Assembly (NCBI RefSeq): GCF_901709675.1
Contig: NC_051096.1
Coordinates: forward strand, 7,405,001 to 7,469,000
Source: Syngnathus acus
Lineage: Eukaryota; Chordata; Actinopteri; Syngnathiformes; Syngnathidae
Length of the DNA: 64,000 bases
Direction: 5' to 3'
How positions within the stretch are numbered: the stretch's first letter is position 1; every line of letters begins with the position of its first letter. The position numbers and the translations under genes were made by a program. The notes under the pieces were generated by a model. That model made no database searches. It was not told the DNA's origin and was given only the letters and a program-made list of their open reading frames with translations. Of the stretch, positions 12,401 to 25,897 are shown in pieces.

Positions 12401-15400
12401 ATATTAGGAAGTAGGAAATCACAGCCACAGGAGTCGAGATGGCAATCCTGAGGGAACACGAAAGGGAAAGGAAAAAAAAGGTCACTGTGGGTGAAGCTCT
12501 TCGTGCTATGCAATAAACAATGGAGGCCTAATGAGGCCTAGGAAAGAAAACAGTAGCGGGCCATCTTCCATTCTAACGCTGCCAAGTGCTAAGTCGTGCG
12601 GTTCGGCTCTGACAAGTCACTGTACGCACGTGTGAAGGAATTTCATAATTGATTGACGTTCACCTACTTAAGCTTCGTCAGCGTCTGAATCACCATGCTG
12701 AGGTGATTTTAAAGAGGCCACCCAGAACTTGGGAAGTGGAATTCTTTCGGGCACGTCCTGTAAAGCCTCCAAGTCCAGTTTGTCAATCTGATCAACATTC
12801 CTCAGTTATGTGCGACACTAAAGGAAACCGCACCTCTGAACCAGGAAATGTCGCGTCCCCTGATCCATTTCGAATCAGATGAATCATATTCATCAAACAA
12901 TTGGTAATCAGCAACCAACTTTTTTTAGTACCTCCAAAAAACTAGACTGTACAGGTATTTCCACTTTGAGTTTAGCGCATATTATTATTGTTGTAAAAAA
13001 TGAGAAATATGAAGAAAAGGCATGGAGACTGAAAATGTCTTGGTAGGGCGCTGCTGCCATTTTGGTTAGCAACAAAGTTCAAGTTTGACCTACAATAATG
13101 ACAGTTACAACTTGTACCGAAAGCGACACACCTGTTCACTCATTTAGGCACGGAGCCCGTTTGCGGGAAGGCCGCTATGAGAGGAATCAGCGTGCAATCT
13201 CACGACGGCAAGCCGTGTGAAGTCAGATTAAATATATTCATTATATGTATCTCCTCTAGAACTTCCCCGTTGAACAATCACACGTTTGTGGACTTGGCAA
13301 CCTGCAACATTCTGTGCTGATAAGTCACTTGAACTGGAGTAACCCGCATGACGTGACGGAGGGAAAAAAAAAAAACATCCGAGGCCTCGAGAGCTTCGCT
13401 CTCATTGGCGCAAAAGTGATGGTGTGTTGCGGGTTGGACCAACCAGAAGCGGACCTCGCTAATCTACCCTCCCCCTCTACACACTAGCGAGCAATATGGA
13501 GTAGCTGACTGCGCGGCGCTTTTCTCCACGCTGGTCTCGAGTGACGTGGCCTGCCTCATTGCTTCCCGAGCATGCCGCCGGTGACTCCCCCTTGCCCAAC
13601 CTGCCAGGAGAACCAGCCTATTTCTCAATCAAATGTCGAGAACCACGATTTCCTAAATTTGCACACTCATAAACACTTCGCCTGGATTCATCGATTCCAG
13701 TTTAATGGTGATATCACATTTCAAAACCACGAGTTGCCTTTTCAGGAGCACTGAAGCACAGAAGGCAAAATCCCTGTTGCGTAAGATGACCTCAAACACC
13801 TTACTAAAATGACATGGGCGCTGACAGCCCCTCGGACACTCGACGCCCAACTTGTAACCCTTCGGACATTTTCCAGGCAGCCTCGCTTAACATTGGGGGG
13901 TTAGTTTCGGCAGTGGGGGGAGGATGCTAACATGGTTGTTACAAAGGACTGGCTTGTGAATAAAAGGGGGCCACTCGCGGGCACTTACGACTAGACGAAG
14001 AAAATCGGAATGTCTACTACGAGGCGGGGGGGGGAAAAAAACTTAAGGACGTGTATAAATTGCATTGGCAAAGATGGAGGGCTATATTTACCAAAGGAAA
14101 ATAGCGCAACTTCTGCACGGGGCTTCCCCCTTCCCCCGTGATGCTTTCATTTCAACTGGGAGAATGGCTTCACCGTTGAGAAGCAACTGGGAGTTGTGCG
14201 GAATGAGGAAATAGCGTTGCACGAGAGTGACCTGTGGTAACCCCAGTTGGGATGATTGGCAGTGTGTGTACACAAGGTTTAACTATAATCCACTTTTGCA
14301 CCTACCAGGGCATCATGCGTCCAAAACGTGTCCAAGGACTCCTGGAGACCAAGAAGCCCACCGTGGGGTCCGTTATGGCGTCCCATGCTCGGCCCACAAA
14401 CAGGATGATTGAGGCGTAGAATGGATCCAGCTGCCAATGGAGAAGATAATGTCAGAGAAGGTCTTGCTAGCACCATGAACTTGAATGAACTGAACATGTG
14501 AGGAAAAAGTTATCCATTACAGTGCTGTAATATCAAATAAACTGAAACGTGGGTGGCTGGCGGCGGTGACTTTAATGAGCCCTGACGCTAATCTCGTGGT
14601 CAAGCCCATGAGGTGTGTGATGAAGTGGAAAGTCAAAGACTCCCCGCCGTTCTATTTGATTTGCCTACCAAGACTGTTGTCAGGAATGTAATCAAACATT
14701 CGGTACAATTGCGACATCATTTTGGTTTCCACCAACCTGTGCTACATCCAGCAGATAGAGCTGCAAGAAGAAGCCCAAGGCACATCCTGTGATCTGGTAG
14801 GGCGCTCCACCGACGGCGTAGCAGAGCTTGTTGCAGATAGACAATCTGTTCCTTTGCTCGCTCTGAGGGGGGGAAAAAAAAAGCTAAATTGAAAATTCAA
14901 TGGACATATTTGATGAGCTTTGTGAGGAAAGCATTTGCAGCTGTTTTGGAATTCTGGCAAGCAACAGACAGCTGGATCCACCCATGCAACAAGAGTGAAC
15001 ACATTCCCATTCCCTTGTCGACTCTCTTTTTCTTTTCTTTCCCGAAAATGTAAGCTTCAGTCTCGTTCGGTCTAATCCGCTTCAAAATAACCCACTGAGA
15101 TGTTGAAAACTTTTTTTAGAGCCACTGTGACATGTGTTTGTCACCTTGTGAGGGGGAAAATGAATCTTTCATTTTACCAGCTGAGCTAACAAGGACCTTT
15201 GTGTCTAACTTCCCGGGAAAGAAAACATCGTGTTGTCACACGCCCGAGTCTGACGAGGGCACCTTGGCAAACGGGCCGTCCTGCGCACCAGCTGGAATGA
15301 AAAGCCCCTGTGACCCGGTCCGAACACACACCCTCCTCGCTGACCAATCAAATGTGAGTGTTTTGTTTTGCTGTGCCCACATGATGCGCTTGCTTATTAG

Positions 15401-16566
15401 TGACCACATAAGTTTTACAATGCAATAAAACCCTCTGAACTTGACTAGTCTTCCTCGAGCACTTGATATTCATGAGGGGGATAAATGATGCTTCTTGTTT
15501 GACCACAACAGAGCTGGACAATCCTTTTTTTTTTTTGGTCTTGTTGTTAATACAACTTCACCATTAAGTTCAGGTGACAAAAGACTGCAAACAGATACTG
15601 GCGCCATTCAAAGTTTAGGAAACTGAATTTAATTTTGTTGACAACCTTATGATAACAATACTCACAAGATCAATTCAGTCCATGAGGTCAAAGCCACTGC
15701 TAACGGCTTGGTCAATTAATATTGACAATTAAGTTAAGGTATCGGAATGTGGAGTTTTTACGTGGTAAATGATAAGGATGAATACAGACGCACTTGTACT
15801 TTGCACTTGAACGCAACATTTACACACGGCCAATTTATTTGAATACGATAACGCGCTGCATGTTGACACGAGATTAGGATATTTTCCTTTCCAAATAAAA
15901 TTGACGAGCTACGTTACGATGAAGGCATATCAGGACACGTACATTCAAACTAAAAGAAGAGGGACATTTTCCGCTTTTAAATTTAGCTCTGGGGTGACTC
16001 GAGTAACGACTAGTTTAAAACCACAGCAGACAAGAAAACAGCAATTATAAGCAATGTGTTCAGTGTTTGCAGTCTTTTGTTTCTTACAGGTTTTTTGAAT
16101 GTAATATTAAGTATTTGAAGAATGTCACGAGGTATGCATACATAATTAGGAATCTTCAATATTACGGCTAGATGATCAAATGTGGTATTTACCTCAATTT
16201 AAATGTAAAATGTAATATGAATGAAAATATAGCCGGGGAAGTCTCACATTGCGAAAAGTGCGACGAGGACCAAATCACTGAATGAGACACTCCCTTTTGA
16301 AAATGACAATTCAAACCGGCGTGTTCTGTTCGTTCATTCATTCATTCCAAGGCACGTTACAAACCTTTCTCCTCATTGAATAGGCATTAAACCGGATTTT
16401 CTTACAATCAAGGCAGATCTTTCCAATAATAGCAATAACAATAATGATCAAAACAATAATAGCAATAAGTACCCACCTTTCTTGCAATAGAAATGCCATC
16501 GCAGTTACCAGGTTTAGTTAATAAACTGGCGTTGGAGTATTGTTCGCTACCTTCCCCCTTGGCCAT
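9429..16566 (-). CDS. mfsd2a: Sodium-dependent lysophosphatidylcholine symporter 1
   Basis: Fourteen coding exons, transcript order: 16566-16477, 14862-14737, 14430-14306, 12447-12324, 12250-12172, 12083-11914, 11845-11755, 11643-11525, 11446-11363, 10632-10549, 10465-10353, 10270-10127, 9741-9565, 9480-9429. They total 1578 nt, 525 aa (human about 530-543). This 12-helix MFS transporter carries LPC-linked DHA across the blood-brain barrier endothelium and other plasma membranes. The sodium-site motif [10 protein letters not shown] is intact with aspartates at residues 89 and 93, and the TM11 lysine is present in FFTKFASG. The luminal loop in exon 6 has NMS and NGT sequons, matching glycosylation sites in the family. 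The tail ends with acidic [16 protein letters not shown]. Start MAKGEG equals the human N-terminus. Which teleost duplicate (aa or ab) this is cannot be told. Confidence 0.96.
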
Positions 16567-16930
16567 ATCAGAATAGCTGCCTCGTCTTGTTATCTTGACA
16601 GACAAAAAAAAAAAGCAGGGAAAAATATTGCAATAAAAAAACTGTTAAACTTGACAACTATCACTTGCGTGGAATCTGATTGCAAAGTGAGAAGATGCGG
16701 ATAAGCTAGTCGTTTTTAGAGCTCCCCGCCCATTTGTAGAGTACTCTCACCCCACATTTGGCCGCTCCTCTTTGTACACGTCACGCCGGCACGGGCGCTC
16801 ACTCATGCGCTTGTGGGCGTAAAAAGAAAAAAAAAGAAAAAAAAGAAAAACTCGCGTGGGCTGATCACACATAAATAAACGAATAAATAAACCAATAAAT
16901 AAGCTAATAAATAAACTAAGAAATAACATT
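16567..16930 (-). promoter_or_regulatory. mfsd2a: mfsd2a 5' UTR and promoter side, with a 12-bp AT repeat
   Basis: This stretch lies directly upstream of the start codon. It holds an A-rich tract, an AAAAAG-rich run (about 16828-16850) and, at 16871-16927, about five copies of a 12-bp unit resembling AATAAATAAACN. No TATA box position or start site can be fixed. Confidence 0.3.
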
Positions 16931-18360
16931 TACTGTCATAGCCTATGACTGTAATAATAATGACACTTGTGTCATTTAATTATATGTGTTACAATATGCT
17001 CCATCAAGCCCTGAATGAATGGATGAATGAATTTCATGTGATGAATTTCAACACGTGCTCCAAACTGCTTGATGCATAGTTCATGCATCAAGGCAGATCA
17101 TATCAGTCTCCAGTTCGTGAATATATGCCAACAGGGGGGCAGGCAGCCAGCCAAGAGATCACATCCAAGCAATCTCATTGGTTGGCTCATGGTGGTGCTA
17201 TGTTGGAACTGCTGCACCATGATCTTGCATTCTTGCAAGGTGGCAGTGGGGGCAGGAGGTCCAGAGGCACTTGCTAGATTTGTGATGTGTCCCCTTTAAA
17301 ATCAAAAGCAAGCTTGCGTGTTGCTAAATGAACTTCAACTCCATTTGCAAACATATTTGCGTGCAACGTGGCTTGGATATCCCAGAAAAACTCACTCAAG
17401 TTTCTTTTTAACTATCACAGTTCAAAGTGACTTGGTGGACTTTAATGCTGTGCAGAAACCTCTAAATTCCACAGTCTGGGTCGAAAAATGAGTAGCTTTT
17501 CTCATGTGGCTTCTTCATTGGCTTTTTATTTGCAAAGCCTCCTTAGTTCTGGCACGTCTAAGTTCTCAATTTAGCTGCGTACACATGCCATGAAGCTGAC
17601 AGCTTCTAAGTACTGTACACACAAGCTGCTACTGTAAGCGTGCAGATAGGTGAGACGTCCGTATGCAATGTGCAACGTTGACTTTACTTGGCCGCCTCCC
17701 TTTGCACAAACATGCTATACGTTGTTTTACCTATGTTAAAAATGTTTGTTGACATGCATACTAACACCAATAAATTGACTAAGGTATTGTGTCAACATGC
17801 TGCAGATTAGATTTTGTTGACTTCATGCAACACATTGTGTTTAAGTAAATGTATGGCAGTGGATTTGCATCCCCCCCCCCCCCAAAAAAAAAGATTAGCT
17901 CTCTGAGAACCATCATAATGGCCATTAAACTTGCTAGTTTGGTAATAATACACCTCTTTGGCTTTAAGCTCTTGCGTATCCGAGCAAGTCCCAGGCATGC
18001 TGCATGTGTCGAAAAAACAAATGTCATTCCGAGTGTGCTCAGACTAATTTCGCCACGATCAGCGAGGCATTCTGCAAGAGTACAAGTTGCAACAGCCGCA
18101 AAAAGTTACATCCCCGGGATACACTGTTGCAAATCACAGCAATCCTCATGTAACTTGTATTGTTGCCACAAAATAACGGCTTCTCCATCACGCTTCAATT
18201 CATTCCCAGATGGATGATCCGTAGTAAACAAATTAAATCGTAAGTAAATCGTTTCTTTTAAGGAAAGTGCAACATCAATAGTTGAAATGAAACAGTGACT
18301 GTTTGATCAGTCTGAGTTATCCTGCTATAAAAGCAACCTGGCATTTGTTATTGCTCAGAC
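16930..18360. other. Intergenic, no gene seen
   Basis: No exon-like block with family similarity was found on either strand. A mononucleotide pair (C run followed by A run) lies at about 17871-17891. The short open frames here lack recognisable domains. Confidence 0.45.
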
Positions 18361-18389
18361 TCCATTAGTAGAGCGCCGACCCCGGCGGA

Positions 18390-18865
18390 GGCTTTTTAAA
18401 TGCCTGTGTCAGGCAACAAAGACAGGGAACCAAGTGCAGCACGATCCTTTAATGGTGAGAGGGAAAACGGGGATGTAGAACGAGCAAGTAGTCAGGGCAG
18501 GCGGCGATCTGGAGCGTGGTCGAAGGTCAGGCAAGTAGTCAGGACAGGCGGCGATCTGGAGCGTGGTCGAAGGTCAGGCAAGTAGTCAGGACAGGCGGCG
18601 ATCTGGAGCGTGGTCGAAGGTCAGGCAAGTAGTCAGGACAGGCGGCGATCTGGAGCGTGGTCGAAGGTCAAGGAAGCTGTTGGCTACAAAGTTTGGTCCG
18701 GGGACAAAAAGGCAGCAGTATCACGTGCAGGGTAATCAGACGAACTGACAACTACTGGCAGAACACAGAGAGGTTAAATAGGGAACCTAACGAGCTGTAG
18801 CAGGTGCTGGCAATTCCATGAGTCGGGCTAGGCTGGAAGTCAGGTGACGTGGGGACGTGACAGCC
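18390..18865. repeat. Dispersed-repeat fragment carrying a 47-bp minisatellite
   Basis: The stretch is more GC-rich than its flanks and holds four tandem 47-bp units. It runs on to a boundary near GGGGACGTGACAG at about 18852-18864. The texture resembles the leader or LTR part of a teleost retroelement, but no coding domain is present, so the class is not assigned. Confidence 0.4.
18484..18671. repeat. 47-bp tandem repeat, four copies
   Basis: Units begin GCAAGTAGTCAGG at 18484, 18531, 18578 and 18625, exactly 47 bp apart, and are nearly identical. The first has one substitution (GGGC for GGAC) and the last decays after GGTCA at 18671. Confidence 0.92.
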
Positions 18866-20950
18866 TGCGCAAGTTGCCTTAGCATCGGCCTATTTGTTTT
18901 TCCTGCTTCACTGATATTTATGATCGTGTGATCCCGCTTGAAATGAAGTCGATGCATTGCCAAAACGCTATCACATGATGTCAGCCAAGTGGAGGCGCTA
19001 GTATTTTCTACACGCTGCTAACCAAAACAGCAGCACTGCCCTTCCGTGTTGTGTACACCTTCAGATGAATGTCTGCCTCTTTCCTGCTTGACTAGTTTCT
19101 GTCTTCTTTTTTTTCCCCCACTGACCAACCTCTTGTTCCATATAAGCACTCAAGAAAGGTCCAAAAGAACCAGTGAGTGATAGAAACCAAAGCCCTCTGC
19201 ACTCTACTGTATAATAAAGGTCATCGGGACCTTTCCTTTATCTAACCGAGTCCTTTCCCAGGGCATCACCTTACTTGTCCCATTCAGTCCGAAAGGAACA
19301 AGCTGGATTTGATGTGGCGATCTGAAGGTCACAATTTAGCACCAGCGGCTCGTGACACCGAGTAACTTGTCGTCCTCGTGACCAAGGCTGTGTTGTCGTA
19401 TGAGTGGCGTGTCATGTCCACATGTATTTGTTATCAAACGCAGTCCGAGGCCACGTGCAGGGGATGGGGCCAATCGGGGCCAATCGGTATACATAGCAAT
19501 AGGTGGGATGGAAAGTCACAAAAACAAAGAGTCAATGGACAAGACTGCATGAGGGTGTTTGAAGGGGATGGAGGGACTCTTGTTTTGTGTTGATGTATTT
19601 TCCCAAGTTGATACAACAATACGTCAACTGTAAAGCGTGTGTTGAAGCAAAATGGAATGCAGTACTTCGGTGCAACCACCAGAGGTGCTGTTGATTTAGT
19701 TTCAATTCAAATCGACCTGGGTTTTAATTCTTAATCCGTGACAAAATCTTACTAGAACCATGTCATTTAACCACCAATTGATTCAAAATGCACAACAAGT
19801 GTCCTTTTCAATATTTACACACCTTGGCCTGAATTGTTTGTATAAATAAGTCTGTGGCCATGACCACTTTCCACCATGCTGCAAACACCTCGACCCCACA
19901 AACAAACCCAAAGTCCAAGTTCCGGAAACTGCCGTGACCGCTTCAAAGCTGTCATTGAACTTCACTGCTGTCAACATAAAGCGAGTTCTTTGCAACCAGT
20001 AATGTTATGTTTACTGAAATAGGGAAAGTTTAATGGCTGTCCACAAATCAAAATGGCGGCTTGGGCTTTTTTGTGCTTTTTTGGTATGCATCTAAAAAAC
20101 GGTTCAAACAAGGCCAAGATGTTCCCATCACTGCAGGGGTGCAAGACGTTGAGCTGAATAAGAAAGGCGATACACGTCCATAACAGAGCAAACGTTTTTT
20201 ATTGGAAAAGTATCCCAATCCGTGTTTGTACTGTCAATAGTGCTTGCTGTGCGTGTGTCTCCGGATCGTGTCTTAACGTGACGTTACAGAGCTTAGCCCC
20301 GGACCTTGTTTCCACGCCGCTCTGTGGGAAAAGAATGGTGAGAAAGAATGTGGCATACGGGAACACAACAGGTGCATCCCGGAACACAATAAATAATAAG
20401 TGATTATTTGCTGACATTGACAGATAGACTTTGAATGGAGTCAAACATGTTCCGGAGTCGGCACCAGGGTCACGCCTGGGTAATGATTTAGCTTGAGGTC
20501 AGGCAGTTGAAGGTGCTTCTACTCGATGGTCTTGTAAAGTGTCGGATCGCGTTTTGAGTCGTGTTCAACGACTCGTCATGTGACGAGATAAGAGGAGCTG
20601 GGTCTGGTGGAAATCCACTGTGTATGGTTATGTTCTCAGGAGGCACTCGGAGGCTTATTTGACTTCAGAATGGAAACAGTGACGCATTCTGTGTGTGCAC
20701 TGTCCGGGACAAACTGGAAGGTTCAATACCAGTTGACACGTGCAAACGTTTTTTTTTTACAACAATGTCATATGGCACAAATTTTCCCCAAGTGTTGTTA
20801 TTTTCCTTCCGTGAACGTTATTTATCTTTAGTAGTAAACTCTTATCTTTAACTGTGAGCAATCTCTGTTTGTCCGGAGATATAATATAGACATTTATTGC
20901 TTCCTGTTCCTTCTTACCTTGTTACACATTGACACAATTCATATAGGTCA
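18866..20950. other. Intergenic, no gene seen
   Basis: No exon, RNA gene or named transposon could be supported. Reading frames up to about 80 codons are scattered on both strands without similarity I recognise. Confidence 0.4.
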
Positions 20951-20954
20951 AGTT

Positions 20955-21120
20955 ATAGTTAGGTAGCACAATGGTCACAATGTCGACTTCGCTTTGGAGA
21001 AGTTCTTGGTTTCAGTTTGGGCTCAGTTGCAGACTTTGAGTTGTCCATAGGTATTGATGTAAGGGGCAATATGTGCCCTCCAGGGTTGAAATTGGGACTC
21101 TGTGTTAGCTAGGATAAACC
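20955..21120. repeat. Degraded copy of a common teleost dispersed repeat
   Basis: Landmarks occur in the right order for a very abundant fish repeat: TAGCACAATGGTCA, then CAGACTTTGAGTTGTCCATA, then TATGTGCCCTCCAGGGTTGA, then TAGCTAGGATAAACCTG. The copy is heavily mutated. Recognition is from memory of the family's general form, not an alignment. Confidence 0.4.
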
Positions 21121-24100
21121 TGTCACTCCCCCCTAATAAATAGAACATTTTGTCCGTGTGATTAAAAAAATTACACATCAGATACAGTCATCTAAAATAT
21201 TCCATCAGTTTAATCCACATTAATTACCTGCAAGAGTGATATTTATTGGTTTATATACACTAGTATTCGGGGTGCAACCATATTAGTCAATTTATCATAT
21301 TTTGTGCATTTTAGCAACTCTGCTGCCTTCTACTGTAGTGTATCTAAAATTACATCTTGACGATTGTTATTGTTTTTGTAGTAATTCGATTTGACCAGCA
21401 GGCGGCAGCAGAGCTCCACGCACTTGTGACTACACTATCTCGTCCCCCCAATTTAGAACAAGCTATTTGTTGAACTGTTATTTTGTACATTCTGTACCGC
21501 CTGTGTAGCTTGAAAAAAGTCCTCATGTTCATTTCCCCTCCTCGCTGTGGTGTTGGACCTTGACTGGCATCGGTACGTCACATATTCTCTCTCCCAGTCA
21601 GCACAGAGGCAACGCTTGTATGAAGGCGAAGACCTTGAGTTTGTTTTTGTTGATGTTGGGACGCTTGCGCTTACACATACCAAGGTTGTGAAACTCAGCC
21701 ATCATTTTCACACTTGTAATGCACAATTCCACAACTGTAAACCCCTGTTGGTTTATATACTATTTGCATTCGATGTTAATAGATTGTTTGTGTCGCCATT
21801 TTCCTTTCCATCTAGGATTTGTAAAGTGAAGTGCGGCCTTCACAACGAGAATGTATGTATTTTTTATTGATATTTTATAGGGCTTTTCCTATTGGCCAAG
21901 CAGTATTATTGTCCACTCCGAGTTTCTGCAGCCACATCTAGTCTGGGTGGAAAAGACCATCAATCAAATCCAAAAGATAAGCAGAGCTGCAATGAGATTT
22001 AGAAGATGCTCAGATTAGCGCAGGCAAACAGTACTGCCTGAAGCGCCGTCTCCACCATTGAAAACAAAATCCATTCTTATATGGGTATTCACTTTTTTTC
22101 GCATATTGTGTTGTGGCTGCAAAGAAATAATGTGTTGAGCAGTAGCTCACTTTTAGCAAACAGGGCCAAGGACCATCAGAGAAAGTAACAAATTGTGTCG
22201 TTCTTGGGAATGATTTTAAATGGTCGCAAAAAACGTCTCCCTCAACTTGGCATTTACAGCTGAACAAAACGGGCCCGGCTGGGCGCAGAGCCTTGTAACC
22301 ACGGCAACTATCGATGAGAAAGTGACGCTCCTCGTGTCCAAATAGTGTTGCTCCTCCTTTTATTCACGCTCATATTCACTCGTGTTGGCATTCAGGACAA
22401 TATGGAGAATCCATGTGACAATGCTCCACTAATGAGGCTCATTAGCTGTGTCCAGTGCTCACGCCACCACCGCCGCCCCTCCCCTCTTCTTTATCAGCAT
22501 GTGCACCATGATTACTTCAGGGACCAAAAGGGAAGAGTTTGTCTTTGTCATCATAAACCTTGGCACAGGATGGGGGCAGTATTGAATACTGTCATTGCTA
22601 CCTGTGTGATTGACGCTTTGATTGATCACCAGGGCCGTGGGGGGGCAAAATGGGGTGGGGGATTGGATGGAAATGAGTATGGGAGGGGCAGAGGGCTGAT
22701 CAATCACCGTGATTTGCCACTCTGGATGCGAGGCGGATACTTCATCACCGAGCCTGTGCAACATGTGCACACACATGTAGAAATGTGTGTGGGGGCAGTT
22801 GGAAAGGAGCCTGCGTATAAAAATGCCAACGCAGACATAAATATACTTGAGTAGATGCAGCTAAAGTCATTTTATGACTAATATTTCTCGGGAAGGGTTA
22901 CCGTTTTAAAATCCACTTTTGAAATAATAGATTTGCTCTGTTGTATGTTTCATTAATGAGGACTTTGAGTTTTTTTCCAGATGGGATGTGCATTACTGCT
23001 CACGACAGTATCATTTACCCATAAGTGGTGAATTAGTGTTTTTTTTCCCCCTTTTTTACAGGATGTGACATCTGTCACTACAAGTCCAACAAATGGAAGC
23101 CCCCCCACTGAGAGCTGAGAGTCCCTGAGGTCAAGAGTCGACAGCCCCACCATAGGAGTCCTTCCCCTCGGGTCTGATCACTTGCCTGCCAACGATCGCA
23201 TCTGCTGGTAATTCTGTCAATCAATACTTTGCGTTAAACCTGCTTCATTGCAAAAAAAACAAGTTTCCACTCTGGACACTTTTGACTTTTGCTTTCATCC
23301 CACCCAAGACATGAGTGTGTCTTTTTAATGTAACAGGATGCTCCTTGTTGATGCTTGTGGTTACATCTGCCCCCACAGCATGATAACACACAACATGCAT
23401 ACTGTTTGTGAACGCTGGAGGCAAGCTTCCAGTAAAAGTGGAAGGTTCTGCTGTCGTAACCTTTGAAGTGCAATAATTACCTCTATGGGTTGTAACCTGA
23501 GGGTCTCACTGGACTCCTTACTCGACACTATTCCTGATGCTCAACGAGACGTGTTGTCTTTACTTCTTCTTCTTATGTTACTATGTCATCAGCATAGCAG
23601 CAAGTGAACAAAAAAAAAGGAAAACAAATACTTTGAGTGATGTATTATTATTATTATTATTATTATTAGGTGTGAAAGTGGCTTTGAATCATCCTGGGAC
23701 AATTGCCTGAACTATAAGCAGAATCAGGAATGTGTTCCATGTGATGCAACGATCCAGTTTGTCGACTGTTTTGCTTGAAGCAAAGATTCTCGGCATGGCT
23801 TGCATTCCTTCCCAGCGTGGCCTTCTGCCCGCAGTGTCACAAGGACAATTTGGGGAGGACTTGCTTTTGTTTGCATCGAGCATTGTGTCTTCTTCAGCTG
23901 TGAGAAAGACAATTGTGGGCCCAACACAACATTCTGGGTATAAATGACCCAATGTTGGGTTGGCTGTCCCAATTTGGGTTACCTTTGTATTTTGAAGCGC
24001 GTACGGCAAGCGTAATGAGCCCAATAAGGCATCGCAAAACAATACAACCGATTGATCTAATTTGTCTCGACCCATTTGTTTGGAGTCACCCTTGAGTGGG

Positions 24101-25829
24101 GGAATCACACCCACGACGCCAAAGCCCTTTTTTTCTCCGAGACAATTAGTCCTAATTAGGGAATAGCAGCGAGGCGAGTTCGGTCTCTCCAGGTTGCTTT
24201 CATCTCCTCTCGGACGCGTAGGCGACTCAATGGCGTTCATAGCTCCTAACAACCGCACATGCGCTTTTCTCCCCGGTGGTTGAGTTCATCTGAATTACAA
24301 ACGCCTCAAAGCCTCGCCAGCCAAATTAAAGCGAGCACAGTCGAGTCGCGTCTAATTGACGGAGCGGCGGGCAAATCGTTTATCACATCCGCTGGCTGCC
24401 GCCCGTCTCGGTGGGCCGCCGCGATATTATTTATTTAAAGTGATTGTAATGAGGGTGACGATATGGTGGCGGACCTCTTCTTCGCTCCATCCCCTCACAG
24501 ATGCCTCAATCTATCCATCTTCTCAGTTGACAAGCCAAGCCTTTTGAACCTTCCCTTAGATTTGTGTATGTGTCTGCACCCATCTGTGTCTTCTGCCTCC
24601 AGGCGACAGAACCAGTCATCTCTCCAAGCAACCCCCCCACCCCCGTTCATTCTTTTTCAAGCCCGTGAAAGCAAGAGAATGACACTTTGACAAAATATCC
24701 ATGACTGCCTTGAGATATGATTTGAATTTGTTCTGTGAGCACGCTTGTAAGTCGAAAAGTTCATCTTGCAAATCATCTTTCCAGGTCGGAATGAATAGAA
24801 ATGATATTTATTCGTTCCTTCTCCATCGCTCTTCTTAGAGAATAAAGAATACATGCCTCTGGGTTTTTTTTTTGTTTTTTAGTAAAACCGTAAACCTCAA
24901 CTAAGAGAGGCAATAAATGCAACCTATGAATTTTCTGAACTGCTGTTCCCAGTGGAGTTGTGCCATTGACAGCTAATATTAGCATTCAACCCCCATAAAT
25001 CAATTCGTCTATACATTGGATTTTATTTGAGCTATTTCCCACTCGAGATAGTCTTAAACTGAAAGGCCAAAATAATTGGCTTTCTGTCAGCCCTTCAAAG
25101 CAAAGTTTGATTCTTAGCAAATTAGCATGCTAAACTCACAGTGGGAAAAAGTGATTGATTTTGGGCTAATGAGTTTCGGGGTGTATCCTAAGGTCCTGCC
25201 TCCCACTGACTTCACACAACAAAGATAAAAGCAGCACACATTCAAAGTGTTTTTGCAATGTGACAGCACGTTAAAAGTAGAAATTGTCGGAATGTTTTTT
25301 ATTTTGTTTTTTAAGGACTGTTAAGCGATTCCTTATCATCTTGTCAAGGTTGCATCTTCACTGTGTTCAAAAGGCAAGTGAGGACAGTGGACTCCAAAGC
25401 TGCAGAATTCTCCAGGTAAAGCGGTGATTATGCGTCAAATATTTCATTTCATAATAGGATTTGCTTCTGGTTAAATTCGGGTACACCGTGTACTGAGAGA
25501 GACTGACTAGGGAGTACGTTTGGAGAAATCAGGTGGCGTCAGGACATGAGGGTCTGAATATGGAAACGACATTTGAAGAAAAAAAAAAAAGCAGACTAGC
25601 TGCCTCGTTTTAGACGTTCAGCTTGGAGTCAAGTGATTTTCGCACTTAGCGGTGGGTCCTCGTGTTCTGCTTTACAAATGGAACAGCGCAATGTGCCCAA
25701 AGAGAGAGATGATCAAACTAGACCGACAATAGGAAGTCGTGTCGTTTGTTTCATCAAATTCTGTGCCGTTATGTATGGAGCAACCCAAAAACTTGACCAA
25801 ATCAAAAAATAGACCAATCCATACACGAG

Positions 25830-25836
<7 letters not shown>
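21121..25836. other. Intergenic with short repeats; possible conserved element at 24120-24480
   Basis: No gene was found. A short (ATT)n run lies at about 23648-23668. A piece of a hairpin repeat family (TGGGT...GACCCAA and CCAATTTGGGTT) lies at about 23930-23985. The stretch 24120-24480 has higher GC, few simple repeats and paired TAATTAG-type sites, which could mark a regulatory element. Confidence 0.35.

Positions 25837-25864
<28 letters not shown>
25837..25864. repeat. (AT)n microsatellite
   Basis: About 14 uninterrupted AT units, directly followed by an A run and a short inverted-repeat element. Confidence 0.9.
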
Positions 25865-25869
<5 letters not shown>

Positions 25870-25897
25870 ACACTTAAGATAGCCGGAAAACAGTTTT

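Noticed and set aside
16399-16605. Upstream in-frame start for mfsd2a (TTG at 16605)
   Set aside because: It is not an ATG, and MAKGEG at 16566 matches the human N-terminus.
18484-18671. Regular repeats suggesting a CRISPR array
   Set aside because: The 47-bp units abut directly with no unique spacers, and the genome is eukaryotic. It is a minisatellite.
22345-22854. 169-codon plus-strand frame with a hydrophobic start resembling a signal peptide
   Set aside because: The remainder is low-complexity, lacks any family similarity and has no supporting splice or poly(A) signals.
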